Notes under the pieces: model-generated | The model's database searches: none | The model's input: only the letters and a program-made list of their open reading frames with translations | Told to the model about the DNA's origin: nothing | In this document: in pieces, positions 7,588 through 15,378 of the stretch | Position numbering within the stretch: position 1 is the first letter of the stretch | Layout: every line of letters starts with the position of its first letter | Made by a program: the position numbers and the translations under genes | Source of the DNA: Geminicoccus sp035556675 | GTDB taxonomy: Bacteria > Pseudomonadota > Alphaproteobacteria > Geminicoccales > Geminicoccaceae | Reading direction: 5' to 3' | Assembly (NCBI RefSeq): GCF_035556675.1 | Contig: NZ_DATMFZ010000315.1 | Coordinates: 1-31,335, forward strand | DNA length: 31,335 nucleotides

Positions 7588-9111
7588 TTGACCCCGCTCC
7601 TCCAGGTCCAGGACATCAGCAAGGGCTTTCCCGGCGTGCAGGCCCTGACCGGGGTGGCGCTCGAGGTGCGTGCGGGGGAGTGCCATGCGCTGCTCGGCGA
7701 GAACGGTGCCGGCAAGTCGACCCTGCTCAAGATCCTGGCCGGCGCGCACCGGCCGGATACGGGCACCATCACCTTCGACGGCCGCCCGGTCGAGATCGCC
7801 CGGCCGGCCGATGCCCAGGCACTCGGCATCGTCACGATCTACCAGGAGTTCAACCTCCTGCCGAACCTGACGATCGCCGAGAACGTGTTCGTCGGCCGGG
7901 AGCCGACCCGCGGCCCGTTCGTCGACTGGAGGAAGCTGAACCAGCAGGCGCGGGAGGTGACCCGGCGGATCGGCCTGGACATGGATCCGCGCCGCCTGGT
8001 CAAGGACCTCTCGGTCGCCGAGCAGCAGATGGTCGAGATCGCCAAGGCGCTCTCGATGGAGGCCAAGCTCGTCATCATGGACGAGCCGACCGCGGCGCTG
8101 TCGGAGACCGAGGTCGAGCGCCTGTTCCGGATCATCGCCGACCTCAAGGCGCACGGCATCGCGGTCGTGTTCGTCACCCACCGGCTGGACGAGGTGATGC
8201 GCGCCTGCGACCGGGTCACCGTGCTGCGCGACGGAAAGCTGGTGGGCTCGGCCGAAGTAAAGGACATCCGGGTCGACGACATCATCCGCATGATGGTCGG
8301 CCGCGAGGTCGAGCTGCACGGCCGGGGCGGCCGGGTCGCCCATCGCGGCGCCACGGTCCTGGAGGTGCAGGGCCTGACCCGGATGGGCGATGCCAACGAC
8401 CCACACGCTGTGCGGGTGCGCGACGTGTCGCTCACCGCCCATGCCGGCGAGATTCTGGGCATTGGCGGCCTGATCGGTGCCGGCCGCACCGAACTGGCCC
8501 GCGCCATCTTCGGCGCCGACCCGATCGATTCCGGCAAGGTGCTGGTGGAAGGCCAGGAGGTCGCCATCGCGACCCCGCAGGACGCCATCCGCCATGGCAT
8601 CGGCCTGGTCCCGGAGGACCGCAAGCAGCAGGCCCTGTTCCTCTCGCTCGCCATCCGGCCGAACCTGTCGATGGCCGCCCTGGACGGGCTCACCGAGCGC
8701 CTGGGCTTCGTCTCGGGCAGCAGGGAACGCGCGCTGGTCGAGCGCTATCGGCAGAAGCTGTCGATCCGCATGGCGAGCCAGGAGCAGCCGGTCGGCAACC
8801 TGTCCGGCGGCAACCAGCAGAAGGTGGTGCTGGCGCGCTGGCTGGCGCTCAATCCCAAGGTGCTGATCGTCGACGAGCCGACCCGAGGCATCGACATCGC
8901 CGCCAAGAACGAGGTCCATCACCTCCTGTTCGAGCTGGCCGAGGCCGGCATCGCGGTGATCGTGATCTCCTCGGAGATGCCGGAGCTGCTGCGCCTGGCC
9001 GACCGGATCGTCACCATGCGCGAGGGCCGGGTCACCGGCGAGCTGATGCGCGATCAGGCGACCGAGGAGAGCCTGATGCACCTGTTTACGCACAACCAGA
9101 CGGCCGCCTGA
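7588..9111 (+). CDS. Sugar ABC transporter ATP-binding protein (RbsA-like, two ABC domains)
   Basis: Cytoplasmic ATPase of 507 aa with two ABC domains in tandem, the arrangement of RbsA/MglA/XylG. The first half has Walker A GENGAGKST, an LSVAEQQMVEIAKAL signature and Walker B LVIMDEPT. The second half has the degenerate P-loop GGLIGAGRTE usual for this family, an intact LSGGNQQKVVLARWL signature and VLIVDEPTRGIDI. Only the first site is expected to bind ATP in the standard way. The start is TTG at 7588, with AAGGAAAG placed 8 nt upstream. No ATG fits the conserved N-terminus. It lies between the binding-protein and permease genes as part of one transport operon. Confidence 0.94.
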   Translation: MTPLLQVQDISKGFPGVQALTGVALEVRAGECHALLGENGAGKSTLLKILAGAHRPDTGTITFDGRPVEIARPADAQALGIVTIYQEFNLLPNLTIAENVFVGREPTRGPFVDWRKLNQQAREVTRRIGLDMDPRRLVKDLSVAEQQMVEIAKALSMEAKLVIMDEPTAALSETEVERLFRIIADLKAHGIAVVFVTHRLDEVMRACDRVTVLRDGKLVGSAEVKDIRVDDIIRMMVGREVELHGRGGRVAHRGATVLEVQGLTRMGDANDPHAVRVRDVSLTAHAGEILGIGGLIGAGRTELARAIFGADPIDSGKVLVEGQEVAIATPQDAIRHGIGLVPEDRKQQALFLSLAIRPNLSMAALDGLTERLGFVSGSRERALVERYRQKLSIRMASQEQPVGNLSGGNQQKVVLARWLALNPKVLIVDEPTRGIDIAAKNEVHHLLFELAEAGIAVIVISSEMPELLRLADRIVTMREGRVTGELMRDQATEESLMHLFTHNQTAA

Positions 9112-9131
9112 GCCGGGAGCATTCTGAGGAC

Positions 9132-10178
9132 ATGGCCAGCGCGACCCAGACCGGCGAAACCAGGAATGGCGGCATCGACCTGTTCGGCCTGCTCGCCACC
9201 TACGCGCCCCTGATCTTCCTCCTGGTGCTGATGGGGATCTTCGCCTGGCTGGAGCCGCGTTTCCTCCTGCCGCTCAACCTGGTCAACGTCATGCGCCAGG
9301 TCTCGATCTACGGCCTGCTGGCGCTGGGCATGACCTTCGTGATCCTGACCGCCGGGATCGACCTGTCGATCGGGGCCATCGTGGCCTTCGCCGGCCTGGC
9401 CGCGGCCGCGGTCGCCAAGGGCGGCCTGGAGAACCGTTTTGCCGCCGGCGCCGATGCCTCGGCACTGGGCTATGGCTGGCCGCTCGCCATGCTGGTGGCG
9501 ATCCTGTTCGGCACCTTCGCAGGCGCCCTGCAGGGCTTCGCCATCACCCGGCTGAAGGTTCCCCCCTTCGTGGTGACGCTGGGCGGCATGTCCGCCTTCC
9601 GTGGTGCCGCCCTGCTCATGGCCGGCGGCGGCCCGATCTCCGGCTTCGACCCGGGCTATACCTGGTGGGGCCAGGGCTACCTGTTCACCCTGCCGCTGAT
9701 CGGCCGGATCCCGGTGCCGGTGGTGGTGTTCCTCCTGTTCGCCGTCCTGGCCCACATCGTGCTGAGCTACACGCGCTATGGCCGCCACGTGTATGGCGTG
9801 GGCGGCAACCCGGAGGCGGCACGCCTGTCGGGCCTGAACGTGCGCGGCATCACCATGTCCGTCTACGTGATCATGGGCTTCATGGCGGGCCTGTCCGGCT
9901 TCATCCTCTCCGCCCGGCTGAACTCGGCCGAGGCAGTGGCCGGCATGGGCTACGAGCTGATCGTGATCGCGTCCGTGGTGATCGGGGGCACCAGCCTGTT
10001 CGGCGGCATCGGCACGATCTTCGGCACGGTGATCGGCACCATCCTGATCGGCGTGCTGCAGAACGGCCTGGTGCTGAACAATGTCAGCCCCTACGTCCAG
10101 CAGATCATCATCGGCCTGATCATCGTGCTGGCCGTGGCCTTCGACACCTTCGCCAAGTCACGGCGGCGGCGGGCCTGA
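9132..10178 (+). CDS. Sugar ABC transporter permease (RbsC-like)
   Basis: Inner-membrane permease of 348 aa in the ribose/xylose class. It has many hydrophobic helices and the family's GMTFVILTAGIDLSIGAIVAF stretch near residues 74-94. Later it has VVTLGGMSAFRGAALL and YGVGGNPEAARLSGLNV. It pairs with the tandem ATPase encoded 20 nt upstream. The start is the ATG at 9132, with GGGAGC and GAGGA lying before it. The C-terminus is an Arg cluster (KSRRRRA) encoded in DNA shared with the end of the converging hepT gene (21-nt overlap, 10158-10178). No terminator separates the two. Confidence 0.92.
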   Translation: MASATQTGETRNGGIDLFGLLATYAPLIFLLVLMGIFAWLEPRFLLPLNLVNVMRQVSIYGLLALGMTFVILTAGIDLSIGAIVAFAGLAAAAVAKGGLENRFAAGADASALGYGWPLAMLVAILFGTFAGALQGFAITRLKVPPFVVTLGGMSAFRGAALLMAGGGPISGFDPGYTWWGQGYLFTLPLIGRIPVPVVVFLLFAVLAHIVLSYTRYGRHVYGVGGNPEAARLSGLNVRGITMSVYVIMGFMAGLSGFILSARLNSAEAVAGMGYELIVIASVVIGGTSLFGGIGTIFGTVIGTILIGVLQNGLVLNNVSPYVQQIIIGLIIVLAVAFDTFAKSRRRRA

Positions 10179-10526
10179 GCCACACTGATCGAGCAGACGT
10201 TCGGCTGCCTCCCGTAGCATCGGCAGCTGAACGGCACACATGCCGAACAGCAGAACCGGGTCGATCGTCCAGTAACCATGCACGAAGCGGTTCCGCGTGG
10301 CGCAGATCTGGCTGATGTCGGGGATCTGGAGCGCGATACCGGGGTGGTGGCGGCGGATCTGCACGCAGGCTTCACCGAGCGTGATCATCAACCGTTCGAT
10401 GATGAGATGGCAGGCTTCATCGGCTAGGAACTCATCCTGGCTGCGATCACCGACATAGTGGAGGATCTTCGCACTGGCGCTGCGGATATCCTCCAGCCAG
10501 ATAGCGGCATCACGGGCCGAGGACAT
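10158..10526 (-). CDS. hepT: HepT-like ribonuclease toxin (DUF86 family)
   Basis: Toxin half of a HepT/MntA toxin-antitoxin pair, 122 aa and largely helical. The HEPN active motif RX4HXY is seen as RNRFVHGY (Arg78, His83, Tyr85). In characterised pairs Arg and His cut RNA, and MntA silences the toxin by adding AMP units to this Tyr. The start chosen is the ATG at 10526, which gives the family-like SSARDAAIWLEDIRSA and overlaps mntA by 17 nt. The first ATG in the frame (10565) adds residues that look like mntA read-through. The C-terminal Pro run (GSGPPPP) is encoded in DNA that also encodes the Arg end of the converging permease. Confidence 0.85.
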   Translation of the reverse strand: MSSARDAAIWLEDIRSASAKILHYVGDRSQDEFLADEACHLIIERLMITLGEACVQIRRHHPGIALQIPDISQICATRNRFVHGYWTIDPVLLFGMCAVQLPMLREAAERLLDQCGSGPPPP

Positions 10527-10821
10527 CGCGCGGCTGCCGTTCGATGAGAGCGCGAAGCTGCGCATTGCGGATCGAGCGCAGGGTCACCAGATCGACCGGC
10601 CGCCCCAGGAGTTCCTCCAGCTCACGCTCCAGCCCCCACCAGCGGTCGGGCAGACTGCTGGCCGGCTCGGACGCATCCCATTCCACCAGCAGATCCACGT
10701 CGCTTCTGACGGGATCGAAATCGTCGCGTGCGGCCGAGCCGAACAGTTCCAGCCGCCGCACTCGATACTTGCGGCACAACGCCCGGATCTCCGGCAGCTT
10801 GGCTTCGACCGTCGGATGCAT
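10510..10821 (-). CDS. mntA: MntA-like minimal nucleotidyltransferase antitoxin
   Basis: Minimal nucleotidyltransferase of 103 aa and probable antitoxin of the downstream HepT. The catalytic motif is GSAARDDFDPVRSDVDL, with Gly28, Ser29, Asp41 and Asp43. A third carboxylate is likely around the PVDLV strand. In known systems MntA transfers AMP from ATP to the toxin's Tyr. An excellent GGAGCAGGAG ribosome binding site precedes the ATG. The gene lies 93 nt after the FAD oxidoreductase gene on the same strand, so the pair may ride on that transcript. Antitoxin before toxin with overlapping frames is the usual order for coupled dosage. Confidence 0.88.
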   Translation of the reverse strand: MHPTVEAKLPEIRALCRKYRVRRLELFGSAARDDFDPVRSDVDLLVEWDASEPASSLPDRWWGLERELEELLGRPVDLVTLRSIRNAQLRALIERQPRDVLGP

Positions 10822-10914
10822 CGCTCCTGCTCCCGGGGCAGACCAACCTGCCCGCCTCGACCATGCACCAGATGATGGCCGCGGGGCCAGCGGCCGATGG
10901 TGCGCTGCGGGCCC

Positions 10915-12288
10915 TCAAGCCGGCAGCACCTCGTCCTTCAGCCGGTACCAGGCATAGGCCGCCGCCAGCGCCGGTACGCGCAGGGACGGCAGCGGGAAGC
11001 GCTTCGGCACGCGCTGGAAGCATTGCGGGAACGGCTCGTTGAACCCGGCCCCGGCAATGCGCGCCGCCAGGAACTTGGCGGCATAGCCGGACATCGCCAC
11101 CCCGCTGCCGTGGCAGCCGAACAGGAAGCCGGTCTGCCGGTCGTCGGGGAACAACCCGACCCTGCCCATCAGGTCCGCGGTCAGGCAGACGAAGCCGCGC
11201 CAGCGATGGGTGATCTCGACCTCCTTCCAGGCCGGGAACACCTCTGTCAGCCGCTTGTGCATGTAGTCGCCATAGCGCCGGCCCGCCGCCTCGCTGGCGC
11301 TGGTCCCGCCGCGGCCGCCGAACAGGAGCCGGCCGTCCTTCAGCAGGCGGATGTAGAACAGGAGGTTGCGACTGTCTGCGACCGGCACGTCGGTGGTGTA
11401 GCCCTGCGCCTGCCGCTCGGCCTCCGTGAGCGGCCGGGTCACCAGGATGTTGGACAAAGCCGGCAGGGTCACGCCGTCGAAGCGTCCGTCCAGCCCCTCG
11501 GTGGTGAAGCCGTTGGTCGCGACCACCACGGTCCTGGCGCGCAGCCTTCCGCCATCCTGCGTGTGCAGCACGTGCCGGCCGTTGCCGTCGCGCTCCCAGC
11601 GCACCACGGCGGAGTGCGGATGCACCCGCCCGCCATGGCTGCGCGCCAGTCCGAGCAGGCCATAGGTGTATTTCAGGGGATGCAGGCCGGTCCCGTGCGG
11701 CACATGGATCCCGCCATGCGCCTCGGGACTGGCATAGCCCCGCTCCTGCAGTTCCTCCCTGGTGAAGACCGGCCAGTCCTCGCCGAACTGCGCCTTCATC
11801 GCGGCACTCTCGGCCCGCAGGCCCGCCAGCCGGTCCGGCCGGTGCGCCACGACATATTCGCCGCGCCCGGCCAGGTCGATCTCCAGCCCCTCGCTCCGGG
11901 CGACGTCGATCACATAGCCGCAGGCGGCCTTCTGCGCCTCGAACACGGTGCGGGCATCGTCCCAGCCGAACGACCGGGCGAGTTCGTCCAGCGAGCGCTT
12001 GGTGTAGCCCATGCTGACGAAGCCGCCATTGCGCCCCGACGCCCCCCAGCCGATCTTGCCGGCATCCAGGGCCACCGCCTCGATCCCGTGGCGCCTCGTC
12101 AGGTGCCAGACCAGGGACAGGCCGGCGATGCCTCCGCCGATCACCGCGACCTCGGTCGCGGCCTCGCTGGCCAGCCTGCCGTCGTCGGCGGGTCGCGGAC
12201 CGGCGGTGGCTTCCCACAGGCTCGGCACGGGCCGCTCGGTCGCGTAGATCGCGTCGTCGTAGATCCTGCTGCCGATCAGCGCCGTCAT
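10915..12288 (-). CDS. FAD-dependent amine oxidoreductase (DadA / PuuB-like)
   Basis: D-amino-acid oxidase-fold flavoenzyme of 457 aa. The dinucleotide-binding motif VAVIGGGIAGLSLVWHL lies near residue 43, followed by the GWGASGRNGGF flavin contact common in gamma-glutamylputrescine oxidases and related amine oxidases. A GCHGSGVAMSGYAAK segment near the C-terminus closes the FAD site. It probably oxidises a secondary or primary amine, for example a polyamine or N-methyl amino acid, but the substrate is not predictable. The start is the ATG at 12288, supported by AGGTGG. An upstream extension of the frame has no family similarity. The gene lies downstream of the PhnA-like gene and upstream of mntA/hepT, all on the minus strand. 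Confidence 0.87.
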   Translation of the reverse strand: MTALIGSRIYDDAIYATERPVPSLWEATAGPRPADDGRLASEAATEVAVIGGGIAGLSLVWHLTRRHGIEAVALDAGKIGWGASGRNGGFVSMGYTKRSLDELARSFGWDDARTVFEAQKAACGYVIDVARSEGLEIDLAGRGEYVVAHRPDRLAGLRAESAAMKAQFGEDWPVFTREELQERGYASPEAHGGIHVPHGTGLHPLKYTYGLLGLARSHGGRVHPHSAVVRWERDGNGRHVLHTQDGGRLRARTVVVATNGFTTEGLDGRFDGVTLPALSNILVTRPLTEAERQAQGYTTDVPVADSRNLLFYIRLLKDGRLLFGGRGGTSASEAAGRRYGDYMHKRLTEVFPAWKEVEITHRWRGFVCLTADLMGRVGLFPDDRQTGFLFGCHGSGVAMSGYAAKFLAARIAGAGFNEPFPQCFQRVPKRFPLPSLRVPALAAAYAWYRLKDEVLPA

Positions 12289-12305
12289 GAGGCCACCTGG
12301 AAATC

Positions 12306-12321
12306 CGTCCGGGGCCGGACG
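12306..12321. promoter_or_regulatory. Palindrome upstream of FAD oxidoreductase
   Basis: A perfect palindrome CGTCCGG-GG-CCGGACG lies 18 nt upstream of the oxidoreductase ATG, just beyond its ribosome binding site. The 2-nt spacer is too tight for an RNA hairpin, so a dimeric repressor site is possible. This is only suggestive in such GC-rich DNA. Confidence 0.25.
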
Positions 12322-12388
12322 ATAGGCACCCACCGTCCCGGCGCAACCACCTGAAGGACGGACGGGCGCCCCGGAGTGTCCAGCCGGC

Positions 12389-13282
12389 TCAGTAATGGCC
12401 GACCAGCACGTCTTCCTCACGCCTGGTACCGATCGCACCACCCACCGCGGCGGCGATTGCCCCGATCACCAGTGCCCCGAAGCTCCACAGGGAGGCGGAC
12501 GACAGGGTCTCGGCAGTCGCCTCGGTCGCCTGGCGGGCAGTCTCCTCGGCCTGCGTACGGAGCTGCTCCGCCTCGTCCTGGAGCTGCTGGATCCGCGCCT
12601 CGGCCTCCTGGGGCGGGATGCCGGCCTGCTGCGCCACGATCTCCACCGCCCGCTGCCGGGCCTGGTCGACATCCTGCTGGCCCGTCAGCACCTGGCCCAG
12701 CAGGCCGGTCAGCTCACGGCGCGCCTCTTCGGGCTCGGCCGGCACGTCGTTGCGGCGCAGGAGCTGGCCGACCCGCTCCTCGATCTGCTCCGGCGTGATT
12801 CCGGCCGCTTCGGTCGCCTCCGGCACGGCGGCGGCCACCGACTGGGCCGCACCGGATACCGCATTGCTCATCAGGTTGAAGGCGCCGCCGAGCGCCGTAC
12901 CGGCCAGCGAGCTCAGGAGCCAGACCGAGACCAGCAGCACCGACGCCCACGCGATCAGGCCGTGCAGGATCCCGTCGCGCCGCTCGTAGACGCCGGATAG
13001 CCGGGCCGCGACATAGCCCGCACCGACCGTGGCGATCAGCCCGCTCACCACCCACCAGATCGCAGCGCCAGTGCCGAGCGAGCTCAGCTGCGGCGTGCCC
13101 TCGGTCATCGGCTCGATCGTGGTGAGGCCGATTCCCAGCCCCAGCATCGAGAGGACCATGTGGATCGCCAGGGCGAACACCACGCCGGCGATGATCGCGC
13201 CCCAGGAAATCCGCTTGCGCGGCCGCAGCCCGCCCAGCGGCTCGGCCACCGCCAGCCGGTCGGCCCTGCCGAGTGTTGCCAT
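12389..13282 (-). CDS. PhnA-like membrane protein with coiled-coil domain
   Basis: Membrane protein of 297 aa of the type often annotated PhnA-like in alphaproteobacteria; function unknown. Hydrophobic segments lie at about 27-53, 71-92, 106-128 and near the C-terminus (about 270-288). The N-terminal RKRISWGAIIAGVVFAL is typical of the group. Between the third and last helices is a long Gln/Glu/Ala-rich stretch (about 145-260) likely to form coiled coil outside the bilayer. Two starts are possible. ATG 13300 has a weak AGGCAG site. ATG 13282 has AGGAG 9 nt upstream, inside the first codons of the longer form, and I prefer it. An EcfG-like promoter and a small hairpin lie upstream, so stress control is plausible. 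Confidence 0.78.
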   Translation of the reverse strand: MATLGRADRLAVAEPLGGLRPRKRISWGAIIAGVVFALAIHMVLSMLGLGIGLTTIEPMTEGTPQLSSLGTGAAIWWVVSGLIATVGAGYVAARLSGVYERRDGILHGLIAWASVLLVSVWLLSSLAGTALGGAFNLMSNAVSGAAQSVAAAVPEATEAAGITPEQIEERVGQLLRRNDVPAEPEEARRELTGLLGQVLTGQQDVDQARQRAVEIVAQQAGIPPQEAEARIQQLQDEAEQLRTQAEETARQATEATAETLSSASLWSFGALVIGAIAAAVGGAIGTRREEDVLVGHY

Positions 13283-13339
13283 CCTCGTCTGCTCCTGCAT
13301 GATTCTGCCTGACCCGCCAAAGTGCTGTCCGCTTCGGCG

Positions 13340-13357
13340 CTCCGCGTGAGCGCGGAG
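13340..13357 (-). other. Hairpin in 5' leader of PhnA-like gene
   Basis: Perfect 7-bp arms CTCCGCG / CGCGGAG around a TGAG tetraloop. On the minus strand it would lie at the very 5' end of a transcript begun from the promoter at 13368-13392, where it could protect the mRNA. Confidence 0.35.
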
Positions 13358-13367
13358 GTGGGCGTTC

Positions 13368-13392
13368 AACCAACGATTTCGTGGACGGTTCC
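13368..13392 (-). promoter_or_regulatory. EcfG-like promoter, weaker match (GGAAC-N16-GGTT)
   Basis: Read on the minus strand, GGAAC (13392-13388) is followed after exactly 16 nt by GGTT (13371-13368). The alphaproteobacterial general-stress sigma factor EcfG recognises GGAAC-N16/17-CGTT, so only the first base of the -10 element differs. It points at the PhnA-like membrane protein, with a leader of about 60-80 nt. Confidence 0.4.
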
Positions 13393-13478
13393 GCGTAAAT
13401 CTTCCATGGCGAACAGGCAGCGGCGAACCGGGAAACCGCCGGCAAGCCGGCAGCATCCGACCGGAAAGGATCATCCAG

Positions 13479-14225
13479 CTGGCCCAGCCATCGCACGACG
13501 TCGTTCTCGAGGGGCTGCATGCCCTCAAGCACGCCCTGCGCTTCGGCGGCCGGGTGCGCGAGGCCCTGACCCCCGACCCTGCCAAGGTCAGGGAACTGGC
13601 GGCACAGCTCTGCCCGGACTTGGTCCCACAGCTGGACGGTCTGCTCGTGCAGGTACCGACCGCGCGGTTCGCGGCCCTGGCCGGGGGCGCCGTGCCGACC
13701 GGCGTGGTGGCACTGGCCGAGCCGCGCAGCCAGCCGCTCGCCGATGTGCTGGCGGTGAGCGGCAGCCCGATCGTGCTGCTCGACCGGCCGACCCATCACG
13801 GCAATGTCGGGGCGGTGGTCCGGGCCGCGGCGGCGGCGGACGCGGCGGCGGTGCTCACCACCGGCCCGCACGATCCCTGGCACCGCTCCTGCCTGCGCGG
13901 CTCGGCCGGGCTGCATTTCGCCCTGCCGGTCATGCGCATCGACGACCTGCCGCACCAGACCGGGCGGCCGCTGGTGGCGCTGGACCCGGACGGGGCGCCG
14001 CTGCGGCCGGGCTCCGTGCCGGACGACGCCATCCTCCTGTTCGGCTCGGAGCGGCGCGGGCTGGACGAGCGCTGGCGACGGCGCGCGGAACGGACCTTCT
14101 GCCTGCCGATGCGCCCGGGCGTGTCCAGCCTGAACCTCGCGACCTCAGTGGCCGCGGTGCTCTATCGCTGGCGGATCGACCGGGAGCGGGAGGGCGACGC
14201 GCTCAGTCCGCGTCGTCGAAGCTGA
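13479..14225 (+). CDS. TrmH/SpoU-family RNA methyltransferase, non-canonical start
   Basis: SAM-dependent 2'-O-ribose RNA methyltransferase of the knotted SPOUT fold. All three SpoU motifs are present: PTHHGNVGAVVRAAAAADA (motif 1), ILLFGSERRGLDERW (motif 2) and LPMRPGVSSLNLATSVAAVL (motif 3). An N-terminal substrate-binding part begins VVLEGLHALKHALRFGGR. The first ATG/GTG/TTG in frame is GTG 13554, which would delete that conserved segment. AAAGGA at 13465-13470 sits 8 nt before CTG 13479. I therefore place the start at CTG (248 aa), with ATC 13470 or 13473 as alternatives. The target RNA (rRNA or tRNA) is unknown. The 3' end overlaps the converging hpt gene by 23 nt. Confidence 0.82.
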   Translation: MAQPSHDVVLEGLHALKHALRFGGRVREALTPDPAKVRELAAQLCPDLVPQLDGLLVQVPTARFAALAGGAVPTGVVALAEPRSQPLADVLAVSGSPIVLLDRPTHHGNVGAVVRAAAAADAAAVLTTGPHDPWHRSCLRGSAGLHFALPVMRIDDLPHQTGRPLVALDPDGAPLRPGSVPDDAILLFGSERRGLDERWRRRAERTFCLPMRPGVSSLNLATSVAAVLYRWRIDREREGDALSPRRRS

Positions 14226-14754
14226 CCCGCCCGATCCAGGGCAGATGGCGGTAGCGCTCGGCCCAGTCGATCCCGTAGCCGACCACGAACCAGTCCTCGA
14301 TGGTGAAGCCGATATGGTCGGCCTCGAACGGCACCTGGCGGCGCGACGGTTTGTCCAGGAGCGCGCAGGTCCGCACCGAGTTGGCGCCGTGGGCCACCAG
14401 CAGGTCGCGGGTCCAGGCCAGCGTGCGCGCCGTGTCCTGGATGTCGTCCACCAGCAGCACGTCGCGGCCGCCGACACTGTCCGGCATGGCGCCGATCACC
14501 TTGACCGAGCCGGAGCTGCTGGTGCCGAGCCCATACGAGCTGACCTGGAGGAACTCGATCTCCGGGCGCAGCCCGTGCCGGTCCAGGGCGCGGGCGAGAT
14601 CGGCCATGAACACGAAGGCCCCTTTCAGGAGCCCCACCACCGTCACGTCCTTGGGCACCTCGACGGCGATGGCCGCCGCCAGCTCGTCGACCCGTTGGGC
14701 GATGGCGTCCGCCTGGAACAATGGCAGGACCCGGTGCGGTGGGTCGTCACGCAA
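14203..14754 (-). CDS. hpt: Hypoxanthine phosphoribosyltransferase
   Basis: Purine-salvage enzyme that joins hypoxanthine (and often guanine) to PRPP to make IMP or GMP in the cytoplasm; 183 aa. The PRPP-binding loop is DVLLVDDIQDTARTL, with the paired Asp residues. An earlier VVGLLKGAFVFMADLAR supplies the PPi-binding loop, and FVVGYGIDW near the C-terminus contacts the purine. The start codon is TTG at 14754, with GGAGAG 6 nt upstream. No ATG lies in the right place. The end overlaps the RNA methyltransferase gene by 23 nt in convergent orientation. The VOC gene is divergent upstream. Confidence 0.93.
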   Translation of the reverse strand: MRDDPPHRVLPLFQADAIAQRVDELAAAIAVEVPKDVTVVGLLKGAFVFMADLARALDRHGLRPEIEFLQVSSYGLGTSSSGSVKVIGAMPDSVGGRDVLLVDDIQDTARTLAWTRDLLVAHGANSVRTCALLDKPSRRQVPFEADHIGFTIEDWFVVGYGIDWAERYRHLPWIGRVSFDDAD

Positions 14755-14840
14755 TGGTCGCTCTCCACAGATGGGCCCCGGGCGTGGTACCCGATCCAGC
14801 CAGGAACGTCAGTCGCTCAATCGCACAGGAAGGGCGAACG

Positions 14841-15245
14841 ATGCTCGACCATCTTTCCATCCGGGTGGCGGACCTGGCCAGGTCCCGCCGGATGTACGAT
14901 GCCTGCCTGCCGGCTCTCGGCTACCATGCCGTGGTGACCATCGACGACGCGCCCGACTTCAAGGGCGTGGGCTATGGCGGCGACAGCCACGAGCCCGGCT
15001 TCTGGATCGGCGCCTCGACAGATCCGGCCGACCCGCCGCCCGTGCCGATCGACGGCATGCATGTGGCCTTCGGTGCCAAGGACCGGCCATCGGTGGATGC
15101 CTGGTACCGGGCGGCGCTCGCCCATGGAGGCACGGACAACGGCCCGCCGGACATCCGCGCGCACTACCACCCGAACTATTATGCCGCCTACGTGATCGAC
15201 CCGGACGGGTACCATCTGGAGGCGGTCTGCCATCTCGCCGCCTGA
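14841..15245 (+). CDS. VOC family protein (glyoxalase/bleomycin resistance fold)
   Basis: A 134-aa single-chain member of the vicinal oxygen chelate superfamily. It starts MLDHLSIRVADLARSRRMYD, the classic first beta-alpha-beta unit with metal-ligand His4, and ends YAAYVIDPDGYHLEAVCH, with Glu in the usual last metal-ligand position. Such proteins include lyases, dioxygenases and antibiotic-binding proteins. The length and simple build resemble the many small glyoxalase-like proteins of unknown substrate. AGGAAGGG precedes the ATG at good spacing. A hairpin follows the gene. Its neighbours do not reveal a function. Confidence 0.88.
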   Translation: MLDHLSIRVADLARSRRMYDACLPALGYHAVVTIDDAPDFKGVGYGGDSHEPGFWIGASTDPADPPPVPIDGMHVAFGAKDRPSVDAWYRAALAHGGTDNGPPDIRAHYHPNYYAAYVIDPDGYHLEAVCHLAA

Positions 15246-15251
15246 ACGGCG

Positions 15252-15279
15252 TCCGCCCGTGGCGCTGCCGGCGGGCGGA
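15252..15279 (+). terminator. Possible terminator hairpin after VOC gene
   Basis: An 8-bp stem TCCGCCCG / CGGGCGGA with a 12-nt loop starts 7 nt after the VOC stop codon. No T-run follows, so it may be a weak or factor-dependent stop, or simply GC-rich structure. Confidence 0.35.
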
Positions 15280-15378
15280 AGGGCACGCCAGGTGAGTTCA
15301 TGGTCACGGCATCCGCCGGGAGGCGTCGCCGGCGGCGCTGCCCCCACCACATGTCACGCCTGAGGAAAGGCCCCGCCC

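Noticed and set aside
6403..9093. 896-codon open frame on the minus strand opposite the sugar importer
   Set aside because: Antisense shadow of the binding-protein and ATPase genes. It has no ribosome binding site and a composition unlike a protein.
13406..13478. ATG at 13406 as start of the RNA methyltransferase
   Set aside because: It is in a different frame from the conserved N-terminal segment, so it would need a frameshift that I cannot show.
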